DNA from: Muribaculaceae bacterium
GTDB taxonomy: Bacteria; Bacteroidota; Bacteroidia; Bacteroidales; Muribaculaceae
Length of the DNA stretch: 64,000 nt
Reading direction: 5' to 3'
Assembly (NCBI GenBank): GCA_022510405.1
Contig: JAFLTP010000002.1
Span: 1-64,000, forward strand
Within the stretch, counting starts at the first letter, position 1, and each line of letters starts with the position of its first letter. Shown one piece after another: positions 7,759-17,272 of this stretch. Position numbers and translations under genes: made by a program. Below the pieces are notes generated by a model. It saw only the letters and a list, made by a program, of their open reading frames with translations. It searched no databases and was not told the DNA's origin.

Positions 7759-7812
7759 AAGAGGCTCTTGAAGAATCCACCTGGATTCTTCGGGAGCCTC
7801 TTACCTTTTTCT
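7759..7812 (+). terminator. Strong intrinsic terminator with no gene just upstream
   Basis: Arms AAGAGGCTC / GAGCCTCTT and GAAGAATCC / GGATTCTTC form a stem of about 18 pairs with one 2-by-2 internal bulge and a 4-base loop, followed by ACCTTTTTCTT. It points rightwards, yet the nearest upstream plus-strand gene ends more than 1.1 kb earlier. It could insulate the RND promoter that follows, or end an unrecognised non-coding transcript. Confidence 0.75.
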
Positions 7813-7859
7813 TAGAAAACCTTATTTCCCAAATATCTGCATTTTTCATCATTATAATG

Positions 7860-7867
7860 TAAATTTG
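7860..7867 (+). promoter_or_regulatory. -7 box (TAAATTTG) of RND efflux operon
   Basis: Exact TAnnTTTG match 33 bases before the ATG at 7900; the predicted transcript start near 7873 leaves a short leader. No clear -33 TTTG. It lies just before the TTG start in the ORF track (7879), and the ATG at 7900 gives a normal lipoprotein signal, so 7900 is preferred. Confidence 0.55.
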
Positions 7868-7899
7868 CACTATCAAATTTGCTTAACTATCAAACGATA

Positions 7900-8955
7900 A
7901 TGAGATTTTTCGGTTATGCTATTGTCTTGGCAGCTGCTTTTTCAGGCTTTACCTTTATAAGCTGCTCCAAAGAACCAAATACCAAAGAACAAGTTTTTCA
8001 TAACGTGATTCTTTCTGAAGTGGAGGCTACCGGTCAAACCTCCTCAAGGAACTACTCGGGCGTTGTGGAGGAAGGTAAAAGTGTTAATGCCGCATTCATG
8101 ACAGGCGGAAAACTCTTGTCACTAAATGCCAAAGAAGGTGACAGGGTTAGAAAAGGTCAACTATTGGCTTCGCTTGATGACACAGACTACCAAATAGGCG
8201 TGAATCAATTGCAGGTACAGTTCCAACAGATGCAAGCTGAGAAGAAAAGAATGGACGAGATGTATGCCCGTCACAATGTCGCACCAAACGATTATGAAAA
8301 ATTTGAAGCCGGGTTCGAGCAACTAAAACTCCAGCTCGATATGGCGAAAAACAAATTGGGATATACTAAATTGTACTCCCCTTCTGATGGATTTGTCACT
8401 TTCAAATATATGCAACCCGGAGAACTCGTAGATGCCGGAACACCTATTTATAAAATCACGGATGACACCCAACTCGAAGTCTCTGTTGACCTTCCTTTGC
8501 AGGTGTATCTGGATAGGAATGAAATAAAAGATGCGTATGGCACTGTTCCTAATGTGTCGAATCCCATTCCCTTAAAAATAGTAAGTTTTACCCCTGACGC
8601 TGACAACAACCAGCTTTATCATATGAAACTTGATATCCCTTCTACCTATAAGAAGGAGTTGACCACCGGAATGAACATATCTGTCACTATCGAGATGAAC
8701 AACGAAGTCGAGGGTGAGTCTTTGATTCCATCAAGGTCTATATTTGATGATAACGGAGTTACATATGTATGGATTTTCAATGAAAATGATTCCACATTAG
8801 CCAGGAGACAGATAAATGTTATCGGTCAACCCATCGGAAAAAACAGTATGGTTTCCGGATTATCAGGCAACGAAAAGATTGTTTCCACAGGTGTGAAGCA
8901 ACTCAAAGAGGGAGAAAAAGTGAATGTAGTCTCAAATCCTTTGAAATCTAAATAA
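7900..8955 (+). CDS. RND efflux periplasmic adaptor lipoprotein (HlyD/AcrA family)
   Basis: About 351 residues from the ATG at 7900. Signal peptide with lipobox ISC (Cys about 22). Domains: lipoyl half (about 55-95, KEGDRVRKGQLLASLDD), alpha hairpin (about 95-150), second lipoyl half (YSPSDGFV...MQPGELVDAGTPIYKI), beta-barrel and membrane-proximal domain. It links the inner-membrane RND pump to the outer-membrane channel. It is first in a three-gene operon, 11 bases before the pump gene. No regulator gene (TetR, MarR) is adjacent. Confidence 0.92.
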   Translation: MRFFGYAIVLAAAFSGFTFISCSKEPNTKEQVFHNVILSEVEATGQTSSRNYSGVVEEGKSVNAAFMTGGKLLSLNAKEGDRVRKGQLLASLDDTDYQIGVNQLQVQFQQMQAEKKRMDEMYARHNVAPNDYEKFEAGFEQLKLQLDMAKNKLGYTKLYSPSDGFVTFKYMQPGELVDAGTPIYKITDDTQLEVSVDLPLQVYLDRNEIKDAYGTVPNVSNPIPLKIVSFTPDADNNQLYHMKLDIPSTYKKELTTGMNISVTIEMNNEVEGESLIPSRSIFDDNGVTYVWIFNENDSTLARRQINVIGQPIGKNSMVSGLSGNEKIVSTGVKQLKEGEKVNVVSNPLKSK

Positions 8956-8966
8956 GTCGGTGAAGA

Positions 8967-11900
8967 ATGGAAAAGGTAACTAATTTCTTCATGCGACGCC
9001 AGACTCTGTTCTGGTCATTCCTTGTGCTGATTATCCTAATGGGGGTTCTGGCTTATATCCGAATGCCCAAACTTGAAGATCCTGCTGTCACTGTAAAACA
9101 AGCCTCCGTGGTTATTCTCTATCCCGGTGCCAATACCGAAAGGGTAGAAAAAGACGTGGTGAAAGTGGTGGAAGAACAACTTCGCACTTTGCCCAACGTC
9201 AGAAAAATATCAAGCACTGTAAAACAGGGACAAGCCCTCATTCAAGTGGAGTTTGAATATGAAACTCCCATGCAGGAGATTGAACAGCATTTCGACATGG
9301 TGAGACGTAAAGTGGGTGATGTCGAAATGATGCTGCCTCCGGGTGTAATGTCTCCCATAGTTATCGATGATATGATGGATGTCTACGGCATTTTCTATGC
9401 CTTGAGCGGTCCTGATTATGAGTATGGTGAATTGGAAGAATATGCCAAAACCTTGAAAAGGGAAATCCTGCCGATAAAAGGTGTCAAGAGGGTAAATATC
9501 GGCGGGACTCAAAGGGAAGTTATAGATATTTCTTTCACCCCGGAACAAATAAAGAACAACGGCAACCTCCCGATGCTGGTGGCACAGGCTCTCCAATCGG
9601 TGACAAAGCCCATCGATGCCGGGAAAGTTGAGAATGGTGATGACCGCCTATCTGTCGAAGTAACAGATGGTGCAAGCTCCGTTGAGGAGATATCTGATCT
9701 CATATTGAATCTTCCTGACGGAAAGAAAGTGAGACTGGGAGATCTGGCTAAAGTTAGCCGACATATGGATGAATCTCAAACAGGTTCTTTTTATCTGAAC
9801 GGGAATAAAGCCTTGACACTTTTGGTGGCCCTCGAAAGCAGTGCGGTAGTTCCGGACGTTGGAAAACTGGTGGATCAAAAAGTTGCTGAAGTATTTACAG
9901 AATTTCCCGTCGGGATTTCTATAGATAAGATTTTCTTCCAGCCGGATCAGGTTAATGCGGCGATGTCTTCTTTCATGATCAACCTTATAGAGTCAATCCT
10001 GATAGTCATATTCGTGTTGATGTTGGCTATGGGATGGCGTTCGGGAATCATTATCGGTTTGGGGTTGATTTTGACAGTGGCCCTCTCCTTCCCTATTTTA
10101 TCATCTTTGGGCACCACTTTACAGAGAATCTCACTTGGAGCCTTCATAATCGCAATGGGTATGCTGGTGGATAATGCTGTGGTGATAATGGACGGTATCA
10201 TGAAAGACCGTGAAAAAGGATTGCCTAAGAAAGAGTATCTCACAAGGATTGGGCGACAGACGGCTTTGCCACTTTTAGGAGCAACTATAATTGCCGCCGC
10301 AACCTTCCTGCCTATTTTCCTGACAACAGGTACGGTGGGTGAATTTGCCGGCGACCTTTTCCTCGTGGTTTGTGTCAGCCTTCTGGTTAGCTGGCTCCTC
10401 GCTTTGATACAAGTGCCTGTTTGTGCCGACAAATGGCTGGACCCTAAAAATATCCAAAAAGATATCGCCGAGCAACCCAAACTCAGTCCCATAGAGAAAC
10501 AAGTTAAGAAACTTGTGGAATGGTTGATCGGTCACAAGTGGTGGACCGTGACATTCGGTGTGCTGCTTCTTTGTGCCGCAGGAAGTTCAGTGCTGTTGGT
10601 AAGGAATGTTTTCTTCCCCGATTTCGACTACAACCAGTTCGTGATGGAATGTTACTATCCGGCGGAAAGCAATCCCCGTTCGGTGAGGGAAAGAATGTTC
10701 CAACTTTCCGATTCTCTAATGCAGGACAAGGATATCAAGAACGTAGCCATAAGTATGGGAGGAGCTCCCGGCAGATATTGTCTTGTGCGTCCTATTCCCG
10801 AGGGTGGAGACAACTACGCTGAATTCATCATAGATTGCACCGACTTCCATGCCGTGCAGAGACTATCGAAAGAAATGACCCGGAAATTAAGGGCGATCGC
10901 TCCCGATGCGTATATTCGCTCAAGAAAATATAATTTCTCGGTTTCATCATCTCATCTTGTGGAAGTGGAATTTATCGGTCCTGATCCAAAAGTGTTGCGT
11001 GAATTAAGCGATCAGGCTGAGGCTATTATGAAAGCCTCTCCTTACGTGGATCCTTACACGGTTCAAAACAGTTGGGATGCTCCTTCAAGGCAGATTTCCA
11101 TAGCTTATTCATCTCAATCTGCTGCAAGAGCCGGGGTTAACCGTTCAGACGTCGGTAATTCCATTCAGGCGGCTACCGACGGGTATACGGTTGGGGTGAT
11201 TTCCGACCATGAAAATTTAGTACCAATCAATATCGTGGTCAGGAATTCCGATGGTTCAAGACTGGAAGATTTGTCATCGGCTCCGGTTTGGTCGATGGTA
11301 AATGCCAATGTATCTGCCACGGAACTTAGAGGATTAATGTCTGGAGCTGTTTCGCCCGAAGATATCCAGGCAAAAATGGGAAGGGTCACCACTCTTGCAA
11401 ATTGTATCGACAGTATCTCAACCGTGTGGGAGGAATCTCTCATCAGCAGATATAACGGGGAGAGAGCCATCCAGGTGGAATGTGACCCCGATCCTTTTAA
11501 TACGGATGCCACTCCCGACAAACTTTTGAAATCTGTAAAAAAGGAAATCGAGAACATACCGATTCCCAAAGGATATAAGATGAGATGGGTGGGTGAAAAT
11601 GAAACCTCCGATGAGGCAATGGGCAAAGTGTTTCAGAATTTACCTGTCATGATAGTCATCCTTTTGGTGGTATTGCTCCTCCTCTTCAACAATTGGAAAA
11701 AACTTGCCGTTATTCTCCTTTGCTTCCCGTTTGTATTGTGCGGAATTGTTCCTGCTTTATTGCTTACAAATACACCATTCACGTTCCTGGCCATTTTAGG
11801 GTTGATGGGACTCGTGGGTATGATGATTAAAAACGCAATCGTGCTGGTGGATGAGATCAATGCATTGAACACTGTGCAAAAATGGGATCTATATCCTGCG

Positions 11901-12110
11901 ATAGTCCACGCCACTCTTTCCAGGGTAAGACCGGTGTTACTCGCCTCTCTTACCACTGTGGCAGGTATGTTGCCTTTGGTTTCAGATCCTATGTACGGAC
12001 CGCTTGCAGTGACTGTTATAGGTGGCCTCCTGATAGGCACTCTCGTCACATTGCTTTTCCTGCCGGTTCTCTATTCAATATTTTTCAAGGTAAAACCTCA
12101 GAATATATGA
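8967..12110 (+). CDS. RND-family efflux permease (AcrB-like, HAE1-type)
   Basis: 1047 residues, the normal length for a trimeric RND pump: twelve transmembrane helices and two large periplasmic loops. The first helix region (MRRQTLFWSFLVLIILMG) and porter segment PGANTERVEKDVVKVVEE are typical. In TM4 the proton-relay pair appears as VDNAVV, so only one of the two AcrB aspartates is kept; the TM10 lysine is present (GLVGMMIKNAIVLVDE). The single-Asp form also occurs in other RND pumps. It should exchange protons for hydrophobic drugs, bile salts or similar; the substrate cannot be read from sequence. Its stop overlaps the start of the TolC gene (ATGA). Confidence 0.95.
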   Translation: MEKVTNFFMRRQTLFWSFLVLIILMGVLAYIRMPKLEDPAVTVKQASVVILYPGANTERVEKDVVKVVEEQLRTLPNVRKISSTVKQGQALIQVEFEYETPMQEIEQHFDMVRRKVGDVEMMLPPGVMSPIVIDDMMDVYGIFYALSGPDYEYGELEEYAKTLKREILPIKGVKRVNIGGTQREVIDISFTPEQIKNNGNLPMLVAQALQSVTKPIDAGKVENGDDRLSVEVTDGASSVEEISDLILNLPDGKKVRLGDLAKVSRHMDESQTGSFYLNGNKALTLLVALESSAVVPDVGKLVDQKVAEVFTEFPVGISIDKIFFQPDQVNAAMSSFMINLIESILIVIFVLMLAMGWRSGIIIGLGLILTVALSFPILSSLGTTLQRISLGAFIIAMGMLVDNAVVIMDGIMKDREKGLPKKEYLTRIGRQTALPLLGATIIAAATFLPIFLTTGTVGEFAGDLFLVVCVSLLVSWLLALIQVPVCADKWLDPKNIQKDIAEQPKLSPIEKQVKKLVEWLIGHKWWTVTFGVLLLCAAGSSVLLVRNVFFPDFDYNQFVMECYYPAESNPRSVRERMFQLSDSLMQDKDIKNVAISMGGAPGRYCLVRPIPEGGDNYAEFIIDCTDFHAVQRLSKEMTRKLRAIAPDAYIRSRKYNFSVSSSHLVEVEFIGPDPKVLRELSDQAEAIMKASPYVDPYTVQNSWDAPSRQISIAYSSQSAARAGVNRSDVGNSIQAATDGYTVGVISDHENLVPINIVVRNSDGSRLEDLSSAPVWSMVNANVSATELRGLMSGAVSPEDIQAKMGRVTTLANCIDSISTVWEESLISRYNGERAIQVECDPDPFNTDATPDKLLKSVKKEIENIPIPKGYKMRWVGENETSDEAMGKVFQNLPVMIVILLVVLLLLFNNWKKLAVILLCFPFVLCGIVPALLLTNTPFTFLAILGLMGLVGMMIKNAIVLVDEINALNTVQKWDLYPAIVHATLSRVRPVLLASLTTVAGMLPLVSDPMYGPLAVTVIGGLLIGTLVTLLFLPVLYSIFFKVKPQNI

Positions 12111-13414
12111 AAATCAAGATATTCTTATTCTTCTGTCTCCTTTTGTTGGCTGATGTCGATTCTTATTCTTTAGAACTTTCTCTAAAGGATTGCAAGGAAA
12201 TGGCATTACAGACCGATGAAGACATGAGAATTGCTCAAAACCGAGTGAATCAATCCAATCTCGATAAGGGTGTCGCGAAGACAGCTTACCTTCCCAAGAT
12301 TGACGGTATGGGAGGAGCCTTTTATCTCACACCTGATCCTTCGATGGCCGGTATGATGGATATGCAGATGCGAGGGGTTTATCTTGCAGGATTCAGCCTG
12401 ACCCAACCCATCTACACCGGTGGAAAGATAATCAATGCAAACAAATTGGCAAAAGTAGGGCAGGATGTAGCCAAGGAACAATTGGAGGCCACTCGGATGG
12501 ATGTGTTGGCAGAGGCTGAGAAAAGTTATTGGATGTATGTGGCTGTTCTCTCAAAAATTGATATGATTAATTCATATATGACTCAATTGGATTCCATATA
12601 TGATTATACACGTTCAGCCTTCGAATTGGGATTGACTACTCAATTAAGCGTCACAAGAGTGGAGACCCGAAGGTCCGAACTTCAATACAGGCTCCGGCAA
12701 GCTCAATCGGGCGCTGATTTATGTCGTCTTGCACTTTGCCGGATAATAGGAACCCAAGAATCAGAACCCATAATCCCTACCGAAAATCTTGAAGACAACG
12801 TTTCACAACCTGGAAGTTTCGCAGGTATTGATTCAAGACCGGAACTTCATTTGGCACAAAAAAATATTGAGGCCAAGAAATATGACGTTAAGATGGTGCT
12901 TTCCGATTATCTGCCGATGATTGGCTTGCAGTTAGGTTGGAACGCATTCGGAAACATGAAAATGAAAAGTATGGTGGAGGGTCCCGACGGTAATTATTAT
13001 CCCTACACTTCCACTATGAATTACAACGGATTCGTTGGCGCTGTTTCTCTTTCGGTTCCTATCTTCCATTGGGGTGAAGGTTACAAAAAGGTTAAAAAGG
13101 CCAAGATTGAGATAGAGAATGCAGAACTTTCTTTAGAAAAAAACAGAAAACTGATGGAACTTCAGGCCCATCAGGCATATAGCAATTACACTGACGGTTT
13201 GGAATTGATAGAAAGTGCAGAAAAAGCCTTTTCGGAGGCTCAACAGAACCTGGACATGATGCAGGATCAATATGAACATGGGCTGATGACTCTCACTGAT
13301 TTATTGGAGGCTCAGAGCCAATGGCATTCTTCCTATTCCAACCTGATAGAAGCCAAAACACAATATCGTATCAATCGCATAGATTACCTCCGCTCAGTCG
13401 GCCTCCTCGAATAA
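12107..13414 (+). CDS. TolC-family outer-membrane channel of RND efflux system
   Basis: The ORF track begins at 11882 inside the pump gene. The ATG at 12107 overlaps the pump stop by four bases and starts a clean signal peptide (MKIKIFLFFCLLLLADVDS), giving 435 residues. Two repeated OEP halves are visible, each with long helices and amphipathic strands; YLPKIDGMGG and DYLPMIGLQLG are the paired strand motifs. It completes the adaptor-pump-channel tripartite system. An imperfect inverted repeat (ATGATGGT...ACCATCAT, about 13465-13493) follows the gene and may act as a processing or stop signal. Confidence 0.93.
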   Translation: MKIKIFLFFCLLLLADVDSYSLELSLKDCKEMALQTDEDMRIAQNRVNQSNLDKGVAKTAYLPKIDGMGGAFYLTPDPSMAGMMDMQMRGVYLAGFSLTQPIYTGGKIINANKLAKVGQDVAKEQLEATRMDVLAEAEKSYWMYVAVLSKIDMINSYMTQLDSIYDYTRSAFELGLTTQLSVTRVETRRSELQYRLRQAQSGADLCRLALCRIIGTQESEPIIPTENLEDNVSQPGSFAGIDSRPELHLAQKNIEAKKYDVKMVLSDYLPMIGLQLGWNAFGNMKMKSMVEGPDGNYYPYTSTMNYNGFVGAVSLSVPIFHWGEGYKKVKKAKIEIENAELSLEKNRKLMELQAHQAYSNYTDGLELIESAEKAFSEAQQNLDMMQDQYEHGLMTLTDLLEAQSQWHSSYSNLIEAKTQYRINRIDYLRSVGLLE

Positions 13415-13523
13415 CAAAAGAATTTAGTCAACCTTGAGGGGGAGATTCTCGTTTAATAAATAGATGATGGTTAATAATGTAATTACCATCATTTATCTAA
13501 GTTTTATCAAAAATGTGAATGAT

Positions 13524-13772
13524 ATGGAAACTGATTTATTAAAACGTGATGACGAGGTGACCGTCACTATTTATGGACCCGAGGATAAATGTCTTTACAA
13601 ATCCACCAAAACGGGATACCACACTTTAGATGAGGCTGTAAGAGACTCTGTTGAAAATGCAAATCTGGAAGTAAACCCTGAAGATTGCGTGTTTGAGGTG
13701 ACCAACGATACAAACGGTATCTCTCATAAATATCGTATTAACGCTCACGGAAATCTCAAATTAATCGTATAA
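13524..13772 (+). CDS. Small acidic protein of unknown function
   Basis: 82 residues from the internal ATG at 13524 (METDLLKRDDEVTVTIYGP). The longer ORF start at 13464 would run through an inverted repeat and an unlikely MMVNNVITIIYLS segment. No signal peptide and no transmembrane helix; predicted as a small alpha/beta cytosolic domain with a CVFEVTN-type strand near the end. I do not recognise the family. A clear terminator follows immediately, so it is the last gene of its transcript, possibly with its own promoter between 13415 and 13520. No function is proposed. Confidence 0.65.
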   Translation: METDLLKRDDEVTVTIYGPEDKCLYKSTKTGYHTLDEAVRDSVENANLEVNPEDCVFEVTNDTNGISHKYRINAHGNLKLIV

Positions 13773-13777
13773 CACTA

Positions 13778-13810
13778 AAGGGGCTTTCGAATAGGAAACC
13801 CCTTATTTAT
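13778..13810 (+). terminator. Intrinsic terminator after small gene
   Basis: AAGGGG(C)TTTC pairs with GAAA-CCCCTT around a short loop and is followed by ATTTAT. It sits six bases after the stop at 13772. Confidence 0.75.
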
Positions 13811-13827
13811 CATATGGCATAACAAGG

Positions 13828-15204
13828 ATGCCGGGAGAGAAACTTGACATTAGAAAATATGTCGCCATCATATCCATCATCATTTTGTTGGTGATGACGG
13901 TGCTTGATGTCTCTTTGGTCAATGTGGCCCTTCCTGTAATTGGAACTGAGTTCCAGGTATCGGAATCGGCTACAGTATGGATAGTGACCATCTATCAGTT
14001 GATTATAGTCATGCTGTTGCTTCCCCTGGCTTCCATCGGTGATCAATACAGTTATAAAAGAAATTTCATAATCGGATTGGTAGTATTCACCGTAGGTTCC
14101 GGATTATGTGCCCTGTCTCAAAATTTCATTATGCTCCTGATTTCCCGTGGTATCCAGGCCATAGGGGCTGCCGGAGTAATGAGTGTTAACGTGGCTCTCA
14201 CCAGAACCATCTATCCCAGAAGTATCCTTGGAAGAGGTCTCGCATTAAACGCCATGTTCATTTCTATAGCCACAGCCGCCGGACCGAGTCTCGCTGGTTG
14301 GATAATGTCCATCTCAACCTGGCACTGGCTATTCCTGATAAATCTTCCTTTCGGGATTATCGCTTTCTTTATTGGAATAAAAACATTGCCTAAGAATCCC
14401 AATCCTCCTGCCGATCCCCATTTGGATTGGAAAGGAAGCTTCCTGAATATTCTTTTTTTCGGACTTTTGTTCTATTCTTTGGGAAACATTACAGAACCGG
14501 GATTTACTCTTGTAAGCGTCATAATGTTGGCAATTGCCCTGATAATTGGATTTGTATATGTGAGAAAGGAATTTAGAAGCAAAAGACCGATGTTTCCTAT
14601 CGATCTTTTTAGAATACGCCTTTATTCCACAAGCATACTCACCTCCACAAGTTCTTTCATTGCCCAGAACCTTACGATGATTGCGTTGCCGTTCTTATTT
14701 CTATCTGTGTTGAAATTTTCTGAATTAAACACGGGATTGGTGATGACTCCCTGGCCGTTGGCGACAATGATCATCTCTCCATTGGCGGCTCGATGGATCG
14801 AAAAACATAACGCTGCCTTTACAGCCGCTTTCGGTATGACTCTCTTTATGATAGGACTGGTATCCCTTGTACTTATTCCCGTGAATGCGAATGAATGGGA
14901 TATTATTTGGAGAATGGCAATTTGCGGTATTGGATTCGGTTTTTTCCAGACCCCCAACAATATTGTTATGGTGATGGCAACACCGGTGGAGAGAACAGGT
15001 GCGGCAGGAGGTATGCAAAGCACTGCACGTCTCACGGGTCAGACTTTCGGTTCTACCTTAGTCTCGATTATTTTCGCACTTGTGGTATCAGTGAAACAAT
15101 CAGTATCGATTTGTCTCTGGGTCGCTTTAGGTTTTGCAATCGTGGCCTGTGTTTTCAGTATCGACCGTGGCAAACAAATCATTAAAGGCAAAGTAACTCT
15201 TTAA
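13828..15204 (+). CDS. MFS transporter, DHA2 (EmrB/QacA-like) drug exporter
   Basis: 458 residues with about 13-14 hydrophobic helices. The N-terminus has the DHA2 signature DVSLVNVALPVIGTEF, followed by motif A-like GDQYSYKRNFIIGL between helices 2 and 3 and motif C-like GPSLAGWIMS. Members export cationic drugs, dyes or bile salts by proton antiport. It is transcribed alone on the plus strand between a terminator and the convergent lgt gene; there is no adjacent EmrA-type adaptor or TetR regulator. The ORF start ATG at 13828 gives a short charged N-terminus as expected. Confidence 0.88.
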   Translation: MPGEKLDIRKYVAIISIIILLVMTVLDVSLVNVALPVIGTEFQVSESATVWIVTIYQLIIVMLLLPLASIGDQYSYKRNFIIGLVVFTVGSGLCALSQNFIMLLISRGIQAIGAAGVMSVNVALTRTIYPRSILGRGLALNAMFISIATAAGPSLAGWIMSISTWHWLFLINLPFGIIAFFIGIKTLPKNPNPPADPHLDWKGSFLNILFFGLLFYSLGNITEPGFTLVSVIMLAIALIIGFVYVRKEFRSKRPMFPIDLFRIRLYSTSILTSTSSFIAQNLTMIALPFLFLSVLKFSELNTGLVMTPWPLATMIISPLAARWIEKHNAAFTAAFGMTLFMIGLVSLVLIPVNANEWDIIWRMAICGIGFGFFQTPNNIVMVMATPVERTGAAGGMQSTARLTGQTFGSTLVSIIFALVVSVKQSVSICLWVALGFAIVACVFSIDRGKQIIKGKVTL

Positions 15205-15222
15205 ATCTTTAGCCTCTCAGGA

Positions 15223-16098
15223 TTATCTTTTACGGATATAACGGTGTGGCTTTTCCTTTTCGAGTTCTTCGGCATATTTATTCGGGAATGAGAAATGCTC
15301 TTTGGGTCTAACCATCGCATATACCACCAATGCGCATCCTAACAGAACAAATGGAATACTTAACAACTGGCCCTGATTGATGCCATAGTTTGCAATCATC
15401 TCATTCTCCCAATCCACCTGTACGTTCTTGATATATTCGATAAAGAATCGTGGAAGGAAAATCCCTATAAAGAATACACCTGTAATAAGATATGGCCTTT
15501 CTTCGGCATTCTTTTTCCAATACATCCACATCAGCACAGCAAAGAGTATAAAATAACAAGTCGCCTCGTAAATCTGTGTTGGATGTTTCGGCACCGTTTC
15601 CCCGTTTCTCTCAAATACGAATCCCCATGGCAAATCGGTTTCACCTCCATATATCTCACTGTTCATGAGATTTCCAAGGCGAATCAATCCTCCCACCAAG
15701 GCTATTGCTATCACAAGTTTGTCGAATGTCCAGGAAGCCGGCTTTTTGGTTACAAACCATGAAAACAAGAACACTGCTATAATAATTGCAATCGTGCCTC
15801 CATGGGATGCCAAACCTCCGTTCCATACCTTAGGGATCTCGGAAAGATGTTGGGAATAATAATCCCATTCATAGAAGAATACATGTCCCAAACGGGCACC
15901 GATAATGGTTGCAACAACTACATATGCCAGCAGGATGCCAAGCCATTTTTCAGGAGCTCCCTCATGCTTGAACATCTTCGCCACTATATTATAGCCTATT
16001 ATAAAGCCTACCGCAAAAGCCAGGCCATACCATCTCACGGCAAAAGAACCCCAGGAAAAAACCTCAGGGCTCGCATTCCAATTTATAAAATCCAACAT
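15223..16098 (-). CDS. lgt: Prolipoprotein diacylglyceryl transferase
   Basis: 291 residues, a polytopic inner-membrane enzyme that moves diacylglycerol from phosphatidylglycerol to the lipobox cysteine of prolipoproteins, the first step of lipoprotein maturation. Motifs seen: RWYGLAFAVGFIIG, GARLGHVFFYEW, NGGLASHGG and the family signature IRLGNLMNSEIYG, then HPTQIYEA. All are standard for Lgt. The many lipoproteins in this window (adaptors, BACON, FGE-like, LptE, Omp28-like) depend on it. It is convergent with the MFS gene (18-base gap). Confidence 0.96.
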   Translation of the reverse strand: MLDFINWNASPEVFSWGSFAVRWYGLAFAVGFIIGYNIVAKMFKHEGAPEKWLGILLAYVVVATIIGARLGHVFFYEWDYYSQHLSEIPKVWNGGLASHGGTIAIIIAVFLFSWFVTKKPASWTFDKLVIAIALVGGLIRLGNLMNSEIYGGETDLPWGFVFERNGETVPKHPTQIYEATCYFILFAVLMWMYWKKNAEERPYLITGVFFIGIFLPRFFIEYIKNVQVDWENEMIANYGINQGQLLSIPFVLLGCALVVYAMVRPKEHFSFPNKYAEELEKEKPHRYIRKR

Positions 16099-16149
16099 TA
16101 TTATTTATGTTGCGAGTTGTGAGTTTGGATCTATCTCTAAACCCTAATC

Positions 16150-16683
16150 CTATATCAATTGCAAAAGATGCAGTTCATCCATAACCTCCCTGCCTGACAG
16201 GGAACGTTTCAATGAAAGTACTCTGGCAAACTCCTCGATTGCCGGATGAACTCTCGGGTTTCTGAAAAGACGCATCGCCCGATTCAAGGCATGGTTATAA
16301 AGATTTTCTATCTCGTCGTTCTCGAGCGAACAGGTGTCCCTTCCCTCTTCTTCCACCTGGGTATACACTTCCTTCATTACATCTTGAGGCGCGTCCTCCT
16401 TGAGTCTCACCATGGTTCTGGCGAGTATATTTCCCATAATCATTGATGTCGTGATATGCAGGTTCGACACAAGATTGTCCCAAGTAGATTTCGGTGATAT
16501 GGAAGGAGATCCGGAAAAGTAATATTCATGGGAGAACTCCACCATGGGGCCCTCGGTGTCGATAGTGATTGTAGCCACTCTATCCATGGCGTCAAGGTTG
16601 GCAAGCGCCACCATCATACCGGCAAGACCATATGCACGGTCATCTTCATTTAAATAGGATAGGGAAAATTTTTGCTTGCTCAT
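16150..16683 (-). CDS. Conserved hypothetical protein
   Basis: 177 residues, no signal peptide, no transmembrane segment, likely cytosolic. The N-terminal part is alpha/beta (MVALANLDAMDRVATITIDTE), the rest mostly helical with a C-terminal LSLKRSLSGREVMDELHLLQ segment. I do not recognise a named domain. It lies 51 bases upstream of lgt on the same strand, separated by heptamer-like sequence. The 156 bases upstream of it are pyrimidine-rich DNA with no gene. Confidence 0.75.
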   Translation of the reverse strand: MSKQKFSLSYLNEDDRAYGLAGMMVALANLDAMDRVATITIDTEGPMVEFSHEYYFSGSPSISPKSTWDNLVSNLHITTSMIMGNILARTMVRLKEDAPQDVMKEVYTQVEEEGRDTCSLENDEIENLYNHALNRAMRLFRNPRVHPAIEEFARVLSLKRSLSGREVMDELHLLQLI

Positions 16684-16839
16684 GTTGTTTTTCTTTTAAA
16701 CCTTTTTGACCCTTAAATTTATAACCTTATAATCACCTTTTCTAACCTTTCAATTCCTTCTTAACCTTATAACGTATAAAAGGGTATTTAAAATATAAAG
16801 ACCGGGACTTTTTAGCCGCCGGCCTTCACAGATTATTGT

Positions 16840-16914
16840 TGGTAGTCCATAGCAGAGTCGAACTGCTCTTTAGAGAATGAAAATCTCTCGTCCTAACCGA
16901 TAGACGAATGGACC
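16840..16914 (-). tRNA. tRNA-Glu (anticodon TTC), downstream of rpsT
   Basis: Read on the minus strand, a full cloverleaf: acceptor GGTCCAT / ATGGACT (first pair G-U), D-arm with GGTTAGGAC, anticodon stem AGAGA / TCTCT around loop TTTTCAT (anticodon TTC), T-arm GCAGTTCGACTCTGC, and encoded CCA. It begins eight bases after the rpsT stop, so it is probably cut from the rpsT transcript. Confidence 0.95.
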
Positions 16915-16922
16915 AACTATTA

Positions 16923-17177
16923 TTATGCGAGTTTATTGATGTAGTGTTCAAGACCGCTGCAAAGATTGGCTGCCTTGTTCTTTGAGATGATGTTCTTTCT
17001 GCCAAGACGTTGCAACAATGCGCTCACTTTGTTGTAGGCTTCTTGTGCTTCTTTCTTGTCAGTCATCTTGCGGATTTTTCTCACAGCGTTTCTTGCTGTC
17101 TTTGCCCAATAGCGGTTCTCAAGTCTCCTCTTTTCTGCTTGACGGATTCTTTTGAGTGATGATTTATGATTTGCCAT
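16923..17177 (-). CDS. rpsT: 30S ribosomal protein S20
   Basis: 84 residues, very basic, starting [18 protein letters not shown] and ending in the helical [19 protein letters not shown] segment, the normal length and sequence of bacterial S20, which binds 16S rRNA in early 30S assembly. It is sandwiched between two tRNA-Glu genes on the same strand (95 bases upstream, 8 bases downstream), with one strong promoter before the first tRNA, so the three are probably co-transcribed. Confidence 0.97.
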   Translation of the reverse strand: MANHKSSLKRIRQAEKRRLENRYWAKTARNAVRKIRKMTDKKEAQEAYNKVSALLQRLGRKNIISKNKAANLCSGLEHYINKLA

Positions 17178-17272
17178 CTTGAATATTGTTTCTTTTATTG
17201 TAAGTTTTCTGTTTTTAAGTTGTAAGTTTCAACTCTTCTAAACTTTCAACTTTTTCACTTTAAACTTTATTT

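Noticed and set aside
7661-7876. Minus-strand ORF of 71 residues
   Set aside because: It runs through the terminator hairpin and inverted repeat before the RND operon; no recognisable protein.
6631-7899. tmRNA, RNase P RNA or SRP RNA in the gene-free interval
   Set aside because: None of the conserved cores (for example GAGGAAAGTCC of RNase P RNA or a tmRNA 3' end with CCA) could be found.
11882-12106. Upstream start of the RND TolC gene
   Set aside because: Those 75 codons lie in another frame of the pump gene; a signal peptide starts at 12107.
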